Below are positions 10,018 to 20,470 of a stretch of DNA of 64,000 bases, in pieces (position 1 is the stretch's first letter; every line of letters begins with the position of its first letter). The DNA is from Littorina saxatilis (lineage: Eukaryota > Mollusca > Gastropoda > Littorinimorpha > Littorinidae). The stretch is from assembly GCF_037325665.1 (NCBI RefSeq), contig NC_090260.1:27883633-27947632 (forward strand), given 5' to 3'. Position numbers and translations under genes: made by a program. The notes under the pieces were generated by a model, which had not been told where the DNA came from, made no database searches, and saw only the letters and a program-made list of their open reading frames with translations.

Positions 10018-11640
10018 AGGGAATTCTGCAAGCAAACCACGAAGATAATCTTATTGCTTTAGTGTCTGTTTAACAAGTTCATAACTTCAAAATATCTTTG
10101 ACGACGCGGCCCTCTACCCGTTCTTACTCAAGAAATCAAAGAACACGTAAATCAACCTCTTCAGATATCACTTTTCGCCCAAGATGAAGCTTTTGTTTCT
10201 TCTTTTCCCTCACAGTCAAAAATGTATAGCGATTCTGTAACCACTCTAGAACCCGTTTTCTGTCCACTCCCCGAAACATTTCCGAGGAAGGAAATTTATT
10301 TTTTCATTTTCCTTGTCTATTCCACTGATCGAAACTGGGAGGTGGGCGTTTACTAGGTACTGAACCCTGTGCACAAAATGTGACCAAAAGCAGGGGGTGG
10401 GCGTTTACTCGATACTGGGTATATACAAGGTAGTTTACGGTACATCAAATCATAGTGTTCCGTCTGAGGAGGAATTCGAGAATATTCTTTCAGACATCGA
10501 ACATCAGCTACTTGCACACAAAGAGAAGTTGTCAATATGCAGAACCAGTCAACTGTGGCTACAGAACCTTGCCATGATGGTAGACATTCTCCGTCAGTCC
10601 ATCAAAGATGAGAGAACAGGCAACTTTCGTCTGCATGTACGTACAGAGTGTCCTGGAAATGTTGCCACACTTTGCTGCATGGACACACCAACTACTTGAA
10701 ATGTGCTTGGCAGTATCTTCAGCACATGTCTGAGCTACAAAGAATACAACCTGCTGTATATCAGCAGCTCATGAAAGGCCACCACAACATCCGGCGCAGC
10801 GATCGATACTGGGCAGGACTGTCCTCAGACCTCGTTATTGAACAGCTTCTGATGCGCAGCTTAAAGACAAATTGAGGTTTGACGAGGGGAACAGGCATAG
10901 GTGAAAGTGAAAGACTGGTGTGAATACTTGGCATGCAGCGTGTGACAGGTGTGCCTTTCATTACAAGTGACCAGCATAAGGATTCAAGCAAGTCAAGACA
11001 GAAAAGGGCACACGCGGACACTAAGAAAATTCTGGAGTTTTTCCAGAGGAGGAATTCATTCAGCGGAGACGGAAAACTCTCTCCAGCGGAAAAGTCGCAA
11101 ACGAATCTGTAAATGTGGACACAGTAAACCTACTGGGACAAATCGTCATTCAAGACATGGTTAGTAGGGTCTTCGCTTGCCGACCGTTCACACTCAAGAA
11201 GAGTGATCAGGCTGTCCTCTCTGTGGTGTCCTCTCAAGGCGAGGCCATCAATGTTGACCCAACACCGCTGTTCCAGCGACTAGTCAGGATCTTAGAGGCC
11301 ACTCCAGAGCTGCTGCCATCAGCCATTGAACATGAGCTCTCTAACATTCCAACATCTTTGTTTGAGCCCTCAGATCTGCCACGAGAAGCCAGAAAGCACA
11401 TTCTGGCTGCCCACATTTGGTTTCTCGCCAAACATGAAGAGGAAAACGTCCACGACGTACACTACGTCATCAACGGCGGTTTTCTTTTGCACCGTTTGGC
11501 ATGGGGAAGCTGATCGCAAGCTATGTGGACTACGTTGGACGAAGATACCACAAAGCCAGCGTTGTTTTGACGTCAAAACGGTATTGTCTGCACAGCCCTG
11601 TGACGACGAGGAGGACGACGTCGATCAGCTGTGGTGACGT
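9480..11640 (+). pseudogene. decayed coding region of the 3.46 kb element, family of unknown function
   Basis: Several stretches in more than one plus frame look like real protein: around 9483-9780 (TVPDLLQL, LEDYYGVNIVF, ASEILRQFY), 10445-10640 (SEEEFENILSDIEHQLL, TSQLWLQNLAMMVDILRQSI), 10640-10880 (HTNYLKCAWQYLQHM, RSDRYWAGLSSDLVIEQLL), 10880-11050 (QRVTGVPFITSDQHKDSSKS) and 11110-11513 (AINVDPTPLFQRLVRI, VHYVINGGFLLHRLAWG). From memory, proteins with an HKDxxxSRQxRD block, then VDPxxLFQRL and DGGxLLHR, are common and multi-copy in molluscs, cnidarians and other marine invertebrates, usually annotated as uncharacterised. Stops and frame changes show that this copy is dead. Its place inside inverted ends suggests that the family travels with a transposon. 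Confidence 0.6.
9785..10440. mobile_element. 656 bp MITE with TA target duplication inside the coding remnant
   Basis: Perfect inverted ends CCGTAAACTACCTTGTAT with TA on each side (9783-9784, 10441-10442). It carries three copies of a GGTGGGCGTTT-type motif (near 9846, 10341 and 10396) and a CT/CA microsatellite at about 9966-10018. Non-autonomous, probably Tc1/mariner type because of the TA duplication. Confidence 0.85.
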
Positions 11641-12895
11641 TTTCTACTGAATTGCAAAACAAGGAATGGCTTAAACCCCTAACACTAACAGTGTAAAGAC
11701 GAATCAACAAGTGACAGTATTTTGTTATCTTATGTATCGTCGTCATATTAAATAAACAAACTGTCGGGTGTCATACCCTCAGTTTAGTAATTGATCGCCT
11801 CTTTCACATTTAGGGGGGTACGAAGCGACTTTGCCTAAAATGATGTTTTCAAAACACACATTTTCTTGAAGCTGCTCACTCTGCTTTGGGGAAACATATA
11901 TAAGTAAGAACAAATGCCTTGTATTATTTTATATTTGCACACGGTGGCATAGCATGGGCAAATCGAATAATTTTCGTATAAAATGTGACTAGTCTTTTTG
12001 GGTTGGCACGGAAACAATCTGACTTTACAAGAGTTACAGCTAACTATTTCCTACTTTGCCTTTTCTACTATCAAAAACGCCTTTAACGTGAAGCTTTATG
12101 AGACACCACGGCCTCAGTAACAGACCACAATTCGTTTTCTGTAGTGCTTGACCATTTTGGAAAAATCATGTACGCACATAATACTAAACAAGCAAAAAAA
12201 TACGATTATCCCCCACAATATTTTTCTATATTTTGGATATGTGATTCTTGTATGTATATAGCACTCAAAAAACTTTAAATAGCTTGTAAAGGAATTATGT
12301 TGATGTTGAGGCAATATTTGTCAAAATATGACCGGAGTAAAGATTCCAAGGAAAAGTAACTCTCATACTTTGTCTAGCGACACGAGTAGTTCCCCTTCCA
12401 GATTTCGGCTTCATCGACAAGACTGCAATCCGACGGTCAGTTTTCAACAATATTTCATTTTATAAACAGATCATACGCAATCAATTGCAAACATTTAATC
12501 AACTTAAAGAACATGCAGCGGTTTCATACACTATTTTGCCCCAGACAACTTAACTTCATACAGTTTTTAACGTTGGAACACGGGTGTAAAACTTCGTCTG
12601 CTAGTCACATTCGAGGAAAGAACATTTTCTGAGCGATACCAAAACATGAACAGAACACACACTATCTGCCTTTACCGCCACAGCAGAATGACAACATAAC
12701 TGTGTACTTGATTTTAGTTCAAAACATGGAAACTGACAAGAAGTGTTAACAAAATTGAATGATTTGCACGGAACTATACAACCGCGCATTAATCGATAGC
12801 CTGCGCAGGTAGACTGGTTGGGTGAATATGATTCGATCAAACTTTCGCACAAAAACTCCTCTTTTCTTTGAATAACTGAAGAAAGGAGGGATAAA

Positions 12896-13042
12896 GAGGT
12901 TACATACCTCGTCTCAGTGATTATCAAAAATAATGGTCTCAGTTCGCGGTCATGAAAAAGCTCGCTGAAACTCGCATTTTTCATGATCCGCTAACTTCGA
13001 CCATTATTTTTGATAATCACTGAGACTCGGCATGTAACCTCT
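12896..13042. repeat. 147 bp imperfect palindrome at the end of R1 copy A
   Basis: Left arm from GAGGTTACATACCTCG, right arm to GGCATGTAACCTC, with CTCAGTGATTATCAAAAATA facing its reverse complement. The same structure closes copies B (about 44402-44548) and C (about 45440-45587). It should form a long hairpin in single-stranded DNA or RNA. Confidence 0.85.
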
Positions 13043-13129
13043 ACTTATCGGTGTGAACATTTCTCAAGTCGATTACAGTATAGCGTTCGTGGGATACCTG
13101 CAGCTTCGCTGGGATAAAAAAATGTATAT

Positions 13130-13282
13130 ACAGTTTGTTTGTTTGTTTGTTTGCTTAACGCCCAGCCGACCACGAAGGGCCATATCAGGGCGGTGCTGCT
13201 TTGACATATAACGTGCGCCACACACAAGACAGAAATCGCAGCACAGGCTTCATGTCTCACCCAGTCACATTATTCTGACACC

Positions 13283-13283
<1 letters not shown>
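13130..13283 (-). mobile_element. SINE-like repeat with (CAAA)n tail, reverse copy
   Basis: Reverse complement of 707-860 with only a few differences. It is followed directly by a GT array. Confidence 0.75.
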
Positions 13284-13329
<46 letters not shown>

Positions 13330-13503
13330 TGTATATGTGCGTGTGTGTGTATGTGTGTGTGTGTGTGTGTGTGCGTGTGTGTGTGTGTGCGTGTGTGTGT
13401 GTGTGCGTGTGTGTGTGTGTGTGTATGCGTGTGTGTATGTGTGTGTGTGCGTGTGTGTGTGTGTACGTGTGTGCGTGTGTGTGTGCGTGTGTGTGTGTGT
13501 GTG
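13284..13503. repeat. (GT)n array
   Basis: About 220 bp of GT with scattered GC and TA steps. All Cys-Val and His-Thr frames here are artefacts. Confidence 0.95.
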
Positions 13504-13705
13504 AGGGTTTTCGTTTTGACAAGCGAAGGTTGTGCGTAAAACAGCGTGGGAGAGCCAGTCAGAGCGAGAAACATGACCCCATAAGTGAATGCGCTCCAGC
13601 CCCATACAGCTTTCTTGAATTTGATTTGACTATTTGGACCCTGCGAGCGACTGCACAGAGTACACGAGAATGCCACGGCGAAGGTGTAAAAACGGATAGT
13701 CAACT

Positions 13706-14355
13706 AATACCCCCATTCCACACATCCGTTCTAGGTCCTGTTCCCGTAGCGACTAAGGAACGGCACGGGAATGGGAGGGGACCTTAATGGAACGCCAATG
13801 GACGTTAACGGAACTCCTTTGAACGGTAGGAACGGATGAGTTCGGGCTGCATGTTCAAAATGTTAGCCATTACCCGCCCGTTCCAAATGAACGGTAATGG
13901 AACCTTAACACGTCGGCAACGGAACTCATGGATCGTTAATGGAACGCAATGGTAACGCAACGCTAGCGCTCTCACACACTGAGTTGTCATTCTCCCATTC
14001 CACACATCCGTTCTAGCTGCCGTTCCCAGCCGTCCTGAGGACGGCTGCCACTACAGTCAGACGCTGCTCAAAGATGCCAAAAGCGGCCGTTTGCGCAGCG
14101 TCTCATCGCTGTGGCACCCGTCCTCGGGACGGCTGGGATCGGAAGCTAGAACGGATGTGTGGAATGGGGTTATACAATTTTGAACATGCAGCCCGAACTC
14201 ATCCGTCCCAACCGTTCCTATATACCGTTCAAAGGATTTCTGTTAACGTCCATTTGCGTTCCATCAAGGTCCCCTCCCGATCCCTCCCATTTCCGTGCCG
14301 TTCCTTGGTCGCCACGGGAACGGGACCCAGAACGGATGTGTGGAATGGGGGTATT
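13706..14355. mobile_element. 650 bp foldback element, nested
   Basis: Arms of about 160-180 bp: AATACCCCCATTCCACACAT at the left faces its reverse complement ATGTGTGGAATGGGGGTATT at the right. The arms remain similar to about 13868 and 14175 (ATGAGTTCGGGCTGCATGTT / reverse). The middle holds a second palindrome with the same tip. Short direct and inverted CCGTT/AACGG motifs recur along the arms. No coding capacity. Confidence 0.85.
13992..14168. mobile_element. inner palindromic copy inside the foldback element
   Basis: Begins CCCATTCCACACATCCGTTC and ends with the reverse complement GAACGGATGTGTGGAATGGG. CAGCCGTCCTGAGGACGGCTG is an internal near-perfect palindrome. It shares its tip with the outer element, so it looks like a related element inserted in the loop, or an internal duplication. 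Confidence 0.8.
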
Positions 14356-14504
14356 CGCAGTGGGCGTTAACTATAATCAAATTGCGGTATCAGTATCACA
14401 CATAGTAGGACACGGCCAGGAACAAGATACGTTATGTTTAATACATAACATCTCATGCGTGCAGTAGAGCTATTGCCCATGACATCTAACAAATACACTG
14501 TAGA

Positions 14505-14850
14505 GTGGAATGGCTCCTTCTTTTCGGCCCAGAAAATAAAATGAGCAAACGTTTCTCGAAAACCGCGATCTACAAACAGAGGTGACAAAAAACTTGGGCC
14601 AGAGCATTTGTCAGATTCCCGATCTTGATTACGAAAATCCCCACAAGAGTGCCCAAAAATAAAGTGGGTTTTTTTCTGAAGTAAAATTACCTGTAGCTGA
14701 ATCTGGTTTGTTGAATCGAGATCGAGATTGACACAAGGACTGCTGCCATTGGTCAGAATCGGTTTATTTGTTAACTTTTTTTTAAAAACACAACCAGCCT
14801 AAGCCCATGAGGCATACGCCATGTTGACGTAATTTACCTGTGTATAGAAC
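14505..14850 (+). repeat. dispersed repeat, second copy at 15745-16075
   Basis: Matching blocks in order: GTCTACGAACAGAGG-like, TCAGATTCCCGA/TCAAATTCCCGA, AAAATAAAGTGGGTTTTT, CTGCCATTGGTCA and GCCATGTTGACGTAAT. The two copies are clearly diverged and lie on either side of the family A copy at 15202-15675. Confidence 0.7.
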
Positions 14851-15201
14851 GGAAACTATCTGTATATATTTATTTTTGTATTAAGCTTAAGCCTATAAGG
14901 CTTAGGTCCGCATAGGTAATCCAACCGCCCTCCCTACCACCCCCCCCCCCCAAAAAAAAAGTCGGTCGACGAGAATCAATGTGAAACATAGCATATATCA
15001 AAGCTGAAATAATTGTAAGAAAGCACGATATTCTATATAATAAAAACACCATAGATTGGACTGCTTTCAGTGTGGAACCAATGTAACCGTTTATTTATCA
15101 CTATGTTTAAAAGAGTGTCTTAAATCGACTAAAATGTATTTTAGTTACGATATATCGCCATATACAAAAAGAAGAACAAGCTACAATGGGAGCATATTTT
15201 T

Positions 15202-15258
15202 GGCTCACGTAAGTGTAGCCTATGCGATCGTAACTTTGTCTGTCTGTGCGTGCGTGTG

Positions 15259-15289
<31 letters not shown>

Positions 15290-15510
15290 TTGTGCGTGTG
15301 TATGTCTGTGGTAGAAACTCTAACATTTGAAGACGTCACATTACATTGACGTCACATTATGACGTAAGAGGGTTAGACGTCACGCGAAGGAAGTACTGAA
15401 AGTCTCGGTCATTATTATTTTGAGCGGGCCGAAACTAGTGTGCATGCAGACAGACAGATCTAGATCTAGTGTCTCGCTTTCTTGCACAGTTTCACCTATT
15501 CTCTTTCTCT

Positions 15511-15602
<92 letters not shown>

Positions 15603-15675
15603 CGGAGTGATTGAGGTTGTGTTACTACTGTTTGTCGATTTCTTACGTGAGCCTTGATGGCTTCGCCTCTTGTTT
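15202..15675 (-). mobile_element. family A repeat, reverse copy
   Basis: From TGGCTCACGTAAGTGTAGCC to GGCTTCGCCTCTTGTTT, collinear with 1047-1550 in reverse. It includes the AGATCTAGATCTAG palindrome and a GT array at about 15513-15602. Confidence 0.85.
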
Positions 15676-16232
15676 ACCTTCATTGCACCTATCCGTTGCC
15701 TTTCAAATTTGCAGATGCATTAGCTGAAAGTTAGCTGTTTTCAGTTCCCCGTGAAAATAAGATAAACAAACATTTAAAAAAAAACCGGAGGTCTACGAAC
15801 AGAGGAGACAAAGAAAAAAGGCTCAAGCTTTTTCAAATTCCCGAATTTAATAATGATAAACATCACAGGAGTATTTAAAAATAAAGTGGGTTTTTCTGCA
15901 GCAAAAATACAGGTGACCGAAGAATATGATCTGATTTAGTGAATCGAGAACGAGTTCATCACAAGGACCGCTGCCATTGGTCACAATCGGGCTTATCCGT
16001 TATCTTTTTTTTAACACTCGAGCGTAAGCCCGTTTGGCCTCAGCCATGTTGACGTAATGTTGCCTCTGTAGCTTAAACCTATCAGGCCTAGCTGGTGTGC
16101 ATTAGTAATCGCTTACCCAAGGACAGTCGACTCACTCAAGTTTGAATATAGGATCGTTTGGAAAGCTAAGATTGTATGTGAGGAAACATTTGCACGCTAG
16201 GAAAAGTTCTGTGCTCCCTTGTTCCCGGTTCC

Positions 16233-16553
16233 TTGGGGGCCCGGGTAGCTCAGTTGGTAGAGCACTGGACTTGTGATCGGAAGGTCGCAGGTTCGAATTC
16301 GGGCCGGGACGGACACGGGTCAACTTTATGTGCAGACCCAGAGACGGTATCCATCTCCCACCCCCGTGTCACCACAATGGCACGTTAAAGATCTTGGTCA
16401 TTGTGCCATAAGTGCAGGTGGCTGAATACACTTAAACACGCAGACACCTGGGTAGCGCGACTCCGTTGCTGCTAGCTTTTCACTGGAGGAAGCGACCCGA
16501 ATTTCCCAGCGATGGGACAATAAAGTAATGAAAATGAAAAAAAAAAAAAAAAA
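16233..16553 (+). mobile_element. tRNA-derived SINE with poly(A) tail
   Basis: The head GGTAGCTCAGTTGGTAGAGC fits an A box and GGTTCGAATTC a B box, in a tRNA-like arrangement. A body with CACGTTAAAGATCTTGG follows, and the element ends in a run of about 17 A. The head is tRNA-like but continues into a SINE body, so it is not a tRNA gene. Confidence 0.85.
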
Positions 16554-16670
16554 TGTTCCGCCTGTTTTACGCAAGCCCCCCTTTGACATGCGAACGTATC
16601 AGTCTTCATAACAACAAAAACTTAGACTTTCAAACAGTCAAGCTAGCGTAAAACAGTCAAGCTGGGCGGG

Positions 16671-17091
16671 GATATAGCTCAGTTGGTAGCGCGCTGGATT
16701 TGTATTCAGTTGGCCGCTGTCAGCGTGAGTTCGATCCCAGGTTCGGCGGAAATTTATTTCAGAGTCAACTTTGTGTGCAGACTCTCTTCGGTGTCCGAAC
16801 TCCCCCCCCCCCCCCCCCCCCCCCCGTGTACACTACATTGGGTGTGCACGTTAAAGATCCCACGATTGACAAAAGGGTCTTTCCTGGCAAAATTGCTTAG
16901 GCACAGTTAATAATTGTCTACCTATACCCGTGTGACTTGGAATAATAGGCCGTGAAAGGTAAATATGCGCCGAAATGGCTGCAATTACTGGCCGTATAAA
17001 ATTTCATCTCACACGGCATCACTGCAGAGCGCCTAGAACTGTACCCACGGAATATGCGCGATATAAGCCTCATTGATTGATTGATTGAAAA
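16671..17091 (+). mobile_element. tRNA-derived SINE with (ATTG)n tail, full length
   Basis: A box TATAGCTCAGTTGGTAGCGC, B box GAGTTCGATCCC, a C run at about 16802-16825, a core with TGCACGTTAAAGATCCCACG, and the tail GCGATATAAGCCTC(ATTG)n. Related copies lie at 40777-41285, 63411-63812 and, as a tail only, 37805-37885. Confidence 0.9.
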
Positions 17092-17148
17092 GGGGATCAT
17101 GCGAGAAAACGGATTTTATAGGATGGGTGCACTTACTAATATCCTTAC

Positions 17149-17269
17149 AGATATGAGTTTGGACGGGACTGGCTCGCTTTGAGGTTGAAGTCAACGGCAC
17201 ACTCCAACTTGCATTTGTGACAACTTCGCTGCTGACGTCGGGGAAACTGTATAGAGCTGAGACCCCCAT
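17149..17269 (-). CDS. isolated candidate exon, function unknown
   Basis: On the minus strand an acceptor (TTTTCCAACAG) is followed by 121 bp open from ATGGGGGTC, then ATATCT and the donor GTAAGG. The stretch reads GVSALYSFPDVSSEVVTNAS and so on. The splice signals are good, but I found no partner exon in compatible phase nearby. A second open stretch at 17457-17654 (-) is a possible neighbour. It could be a chance match. Confidence 0.25.
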
Positions 17270-20089
17270 CTGTTGGAAAACTGACATACTACTTTGTGCT
17301 TAAAATTACGTCCTCACAGACTTCTAAATATACTAGGGATGTCAGTTTGGTGATAAGCCAAAGGAAGGTAAAAGTGAAGACAAACGGAAGACGACGGGGA
17401 AGGTAGTAAAGGAAATAACGTTAAACATCACATAACAAAGGTTTCTGGCATTAAAGTTACTTTATCTTTGAGCGCGACTGCTTTGTTTCTTCTCCGAGGG
17501 ATACGGGGTAGGGAGTTGTGTGTGAAAAAAAGTAAACTTTCAATTTTCCCCACACGTGTTTAGCATTAAGCGATACCATATCAAAGACACCTGTAGCAAT
17601 TGAAACATTGTCGTCGTTGTTTGTACTGCAGCCACTGTTGAGAAACGCCATCAAATCACGTTAAATATGGCCATGGGAAGACTTAGCAACGGAACAGAAA
17701 TGTGCATTTCAGACGAAAACAGGGGCAGGCGCGTAACACGTTCAGTCGACATGATGCGCCCGCGCGCAACAGGAGGCCGACAAGGCTATTGGTTTTGCAC
17801 CTGCGAAAAAGCGCGGCAATGCTTGTTATGAAAATACACTGTCATGGATTGACAGACGTTAAATCACTAGACGATGAACATATTCAATGAAAGCTACCAT
17901 TGCATATCATTTCGCATTTTAAAATACGCATTAATACTAAGAATGCGATATTCTACGACTGTATGTTTGAAGTTAATGTGAGTCAAAGTGTAATGGCATT
18001 GAATTCTGAAATTCCTGATTAATTTGTCGGTCTTATTTCATTTTAACTTGTGTATTCATACAACAGAAACAGTTTGCGGTTCTTCCCTTTCAACGTTTTT
18101 ATTTTGATTGTTTATGTACCCGAATTAAAAAACAATGTCTACCTAAACCATTTTGCCTGGTCTTGCTTTAACAAATATGTCTAGCAGTGGAGAGACAAAA
18201 TTCTCATGCTTCTCCGCAACAACTGCTTTAACATTCGAATTGAGTTCAAGTCATTATGTATGCTTTTACGTACACTCATGTTCCCCTGTCAAAGGGCCGG
18301 ACGGCAAAAAAAAAGGCAAAGCAGCGGGGCTGGCTTAAAATACTCGGATCTCTCTCTCTCTCTCTCTCTCTCTCCCTCCCTCCCTCCCCCTCTCTCTCTC
18401 TCCCCCTCCCCCTCTCTCCCTCCCTCCCCCTCTCTCTCTCTCTCTCTCTCTGTGTGCTGTATTTAGAGTGTTTAATGGTCCTGTAGTACGTATATGTGAA
18501 TGTTCTGTTTTATATGTCTGTCTGTTGGTCTTCATGTTGTGAAAATAAGTATGTCTTGTCTGTCTGCCATCTGCATCAGAAACGTGTTAGAATGTAGTAT
18601 ATAAAGTTGGTGTGGTAGTCTTTAGATATTCGTAAGTGCCTGATATTTATTTTATGAATCATAATATTCTAGTCTTTTTTTGAGAGGCTAATGTTGAAGG
18701 ATGGATGACAATTAATTGTGTTGTTAAACGCCCCTCAATCATGTGCTTGGCACACGAAAAATAAAAATGTGACCCTCCACCACGGTATGAGTCGCATGTC
18801 ACCTCGCGCGGTTCTGCGCTAGGCTTGATATAAGTCCGGAGAGTGTCTGGTAACAGTGATGTGTGAATGGACGACTTGTCACGCCTGACAGAACCCGTTG
18901 TGTCAAGAGCTGCGGTAGACGTTTGCTTTAAATGTGTGTGTGTGTGTGTGTGTGGGCCGGCGCGCGCGCGTGTGTGTGTGTGTGTGCGTCAGTGTGTGTG
19001 TGCGTTCGTGTGTATGTGTGTGTGTGTGTTTGGGTTGGTAGGGGTGTGTTAAAAATATCTCGAAAAACTGTTTCAAGAATTCTGAAAGTGCAGCTGATAC
19101 TTGTCAGCTAAAATGGTGGCTTGCTGTGTTTGTGAATCGTGGTAATAAAAACAAATGTTTTTATGTCCGAGAAGCCAAGAACAAAGTCAGCAAAAAAGTT
19201 AAAGTCACAAAATGTTGATAATAACTCTATTTCTGAAGGTGTATTTTGTGTGTATGTGTTTTGAACTTAAATTTTGGTGGCTGATATACTTCCAATTTTG
19301 TGAAAGAATAGATAAGGCCATATCGAGTTCTCCATGATCATTTTGCTAAGCTACCTTCTTATACAATCATCATAACGAATATACATAATTTTCACAAATA
19401 ACGCATGAGAACATTATTTGTTAGGAATGCTATTTTGGAATCGAAAACGCACCGGATCTGATCATATATGTCTGAGGCAAAAAGCAAAATAGAGTGACAC
19501 GCGAAAAAAAACACCCGACAAAACTGCGTGTTCTAGTCTTATCAGCGAATCAGGTAGGCATGCATGTGTGTGGTTTGTCAGGCGTGACTGTGGCCAAGAA
19601 AGGTTGCGTGTGATAATCTGACCCAAATGCGTCCTCTGCAATTTTTTGCTTGAGTTCTGATTCAGTTGAGGAAGATTTATGCTTGTGCAGTGCATTGCGT
19701 CAGTGAGAAGCGTCTTTACAGATGATACCCGTACTGCCCCTAAACATGCTTTAATGAGTGGATAGCCGTGTCATTGTAGAATCAAAAGGAACACACCAAC
19801 ACACATACACAGGCACACACACGACAGTTAAACACGCACGCACACACTCACATTCGGCTTCAAGGGCAGTCACAACACAAAATAATGCTGTTAAGCAATA
19901 TTGACTGCTTTTACTGCACATTTCGGCTACTTGTAAACATGTCGTTTATATTAATGTAATTCAAAAAAGAGTGATGAATGATGCTGAACATGTCGCATCT
20001 TCCGGTCATATCTGTCAAACTCATAACACAAAACAGAGGATTATAACGAGCCAAAAATAACAACATATGGAGAATAGCATAATGTAGCA
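17270..20089. other. no gene seen; CT and GT microsatellites
   Basis: A/T-rich unique sequence. A CT/CCCT array lies at about 18351-18451 and an imperfect GT array with a GCGCGC core at about 18930-19035. Short frames near 17702 and 19462 lack support. Confidence 0.6.
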
Positions 20090-20470
20090 ACAACTTGAAC
20101 GGACACAAGCACAAGACCGTGAAACCCTCACAGCTAGGTCTTGTCATATCTGTCAAGCACAAAACACAAACAACTTGAACAGACACAAGCACAAGACCGT
20201 GAAACCCTCAAAACTAGGGCTTGTCCTATCGGTCAAACACAAAACACAAACAACTTGAACAGACACAAGACCGTGAAACATCACATCTCTTGTCATATCT
20301 GTCAAACACAAAACAGAAACAACTTGGACAGACATAAGCAGAAGACTGTGAACACTCACAGTGGTTGATAAATCTGTCAAGCACAAAACACAAACAACCT
20401 TCAACAGACACAAGCAGAAGATTAATACTTGTTCTTGTTATATCTGCGAGTCAAGCACAAAACACAAAAC
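20090..20470. repeat. minisatellite of about 70-80 bp, roughly five copies
   Basis: The unit starts CAACTTGAACAGACACAAGC and ends TGTCAAACACAAAACACAAA. Starts are near 20091, 20171, 20251, 20320 and 20395; a decayed sixth piece follows near 20525. The third unit is shorter. The minus frame with repeated VCVLCLTD is a by-product. Confidence 0.85.

Larger units (their letters stand above)
8883..12339 (+). mobile_element. 3.46 kb element with perfect 16 bp inverted ends and AAG target duplication
   Basis: The left end is TACTCCGGTCATATTT and the right end is its exact reverse complement. AAG flanks both sides (8880-8882 and 12340-12342), while both uninterrupted R1 copies have a single AAG or AAA at that point. 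So this is a cut-and-paste style insertion with a 3 bp duplication. Inside are remains of a coding region (about 9480-11640) and a 656 bp MITE. A 3 bp duplication occurs in PIF/Harbinger and a few other superfamilies, but the termini do not let me assign one. Confidence 0.85.
8567..13048. mobile_element. 1.04 kb repeat (family R1), copy A, split by a 3.46 kb insertion
   Basis: The left part (8567-8882) and right part (12340-13048) together match the uninterrupted copies at 43504-44552 and 44553-45590. All copies begin with a C run plus TCTGCTTCTTT next to TTAT, and end with a long palindrome followed by ACCTCTACTTAT. No transposase is recognisable. The uninterrupted copies give the empty site for the insertion. 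Confidence 0.85.

Noticed and set aside
12601-12984. 127-codon minus frame shared by R1 copies A and C
   Set aside because: It overlaps the terminal palindrome, is not kept in the same form in copy B, and the copies are too alike for openness to mean selection.
16245-16320. tRNA gene candidates at the heads of SINEs (also near 16676 and 40777)
   Set aside because: A and B boxes are present but the sequence continues into shared SINE bodies with tails, and the cloverleaf pairing is poor.
18335-18535. Arg/Glu-rich frame and Leu/Ser/Pro frames
   Set aside because: They are products of the CT array.
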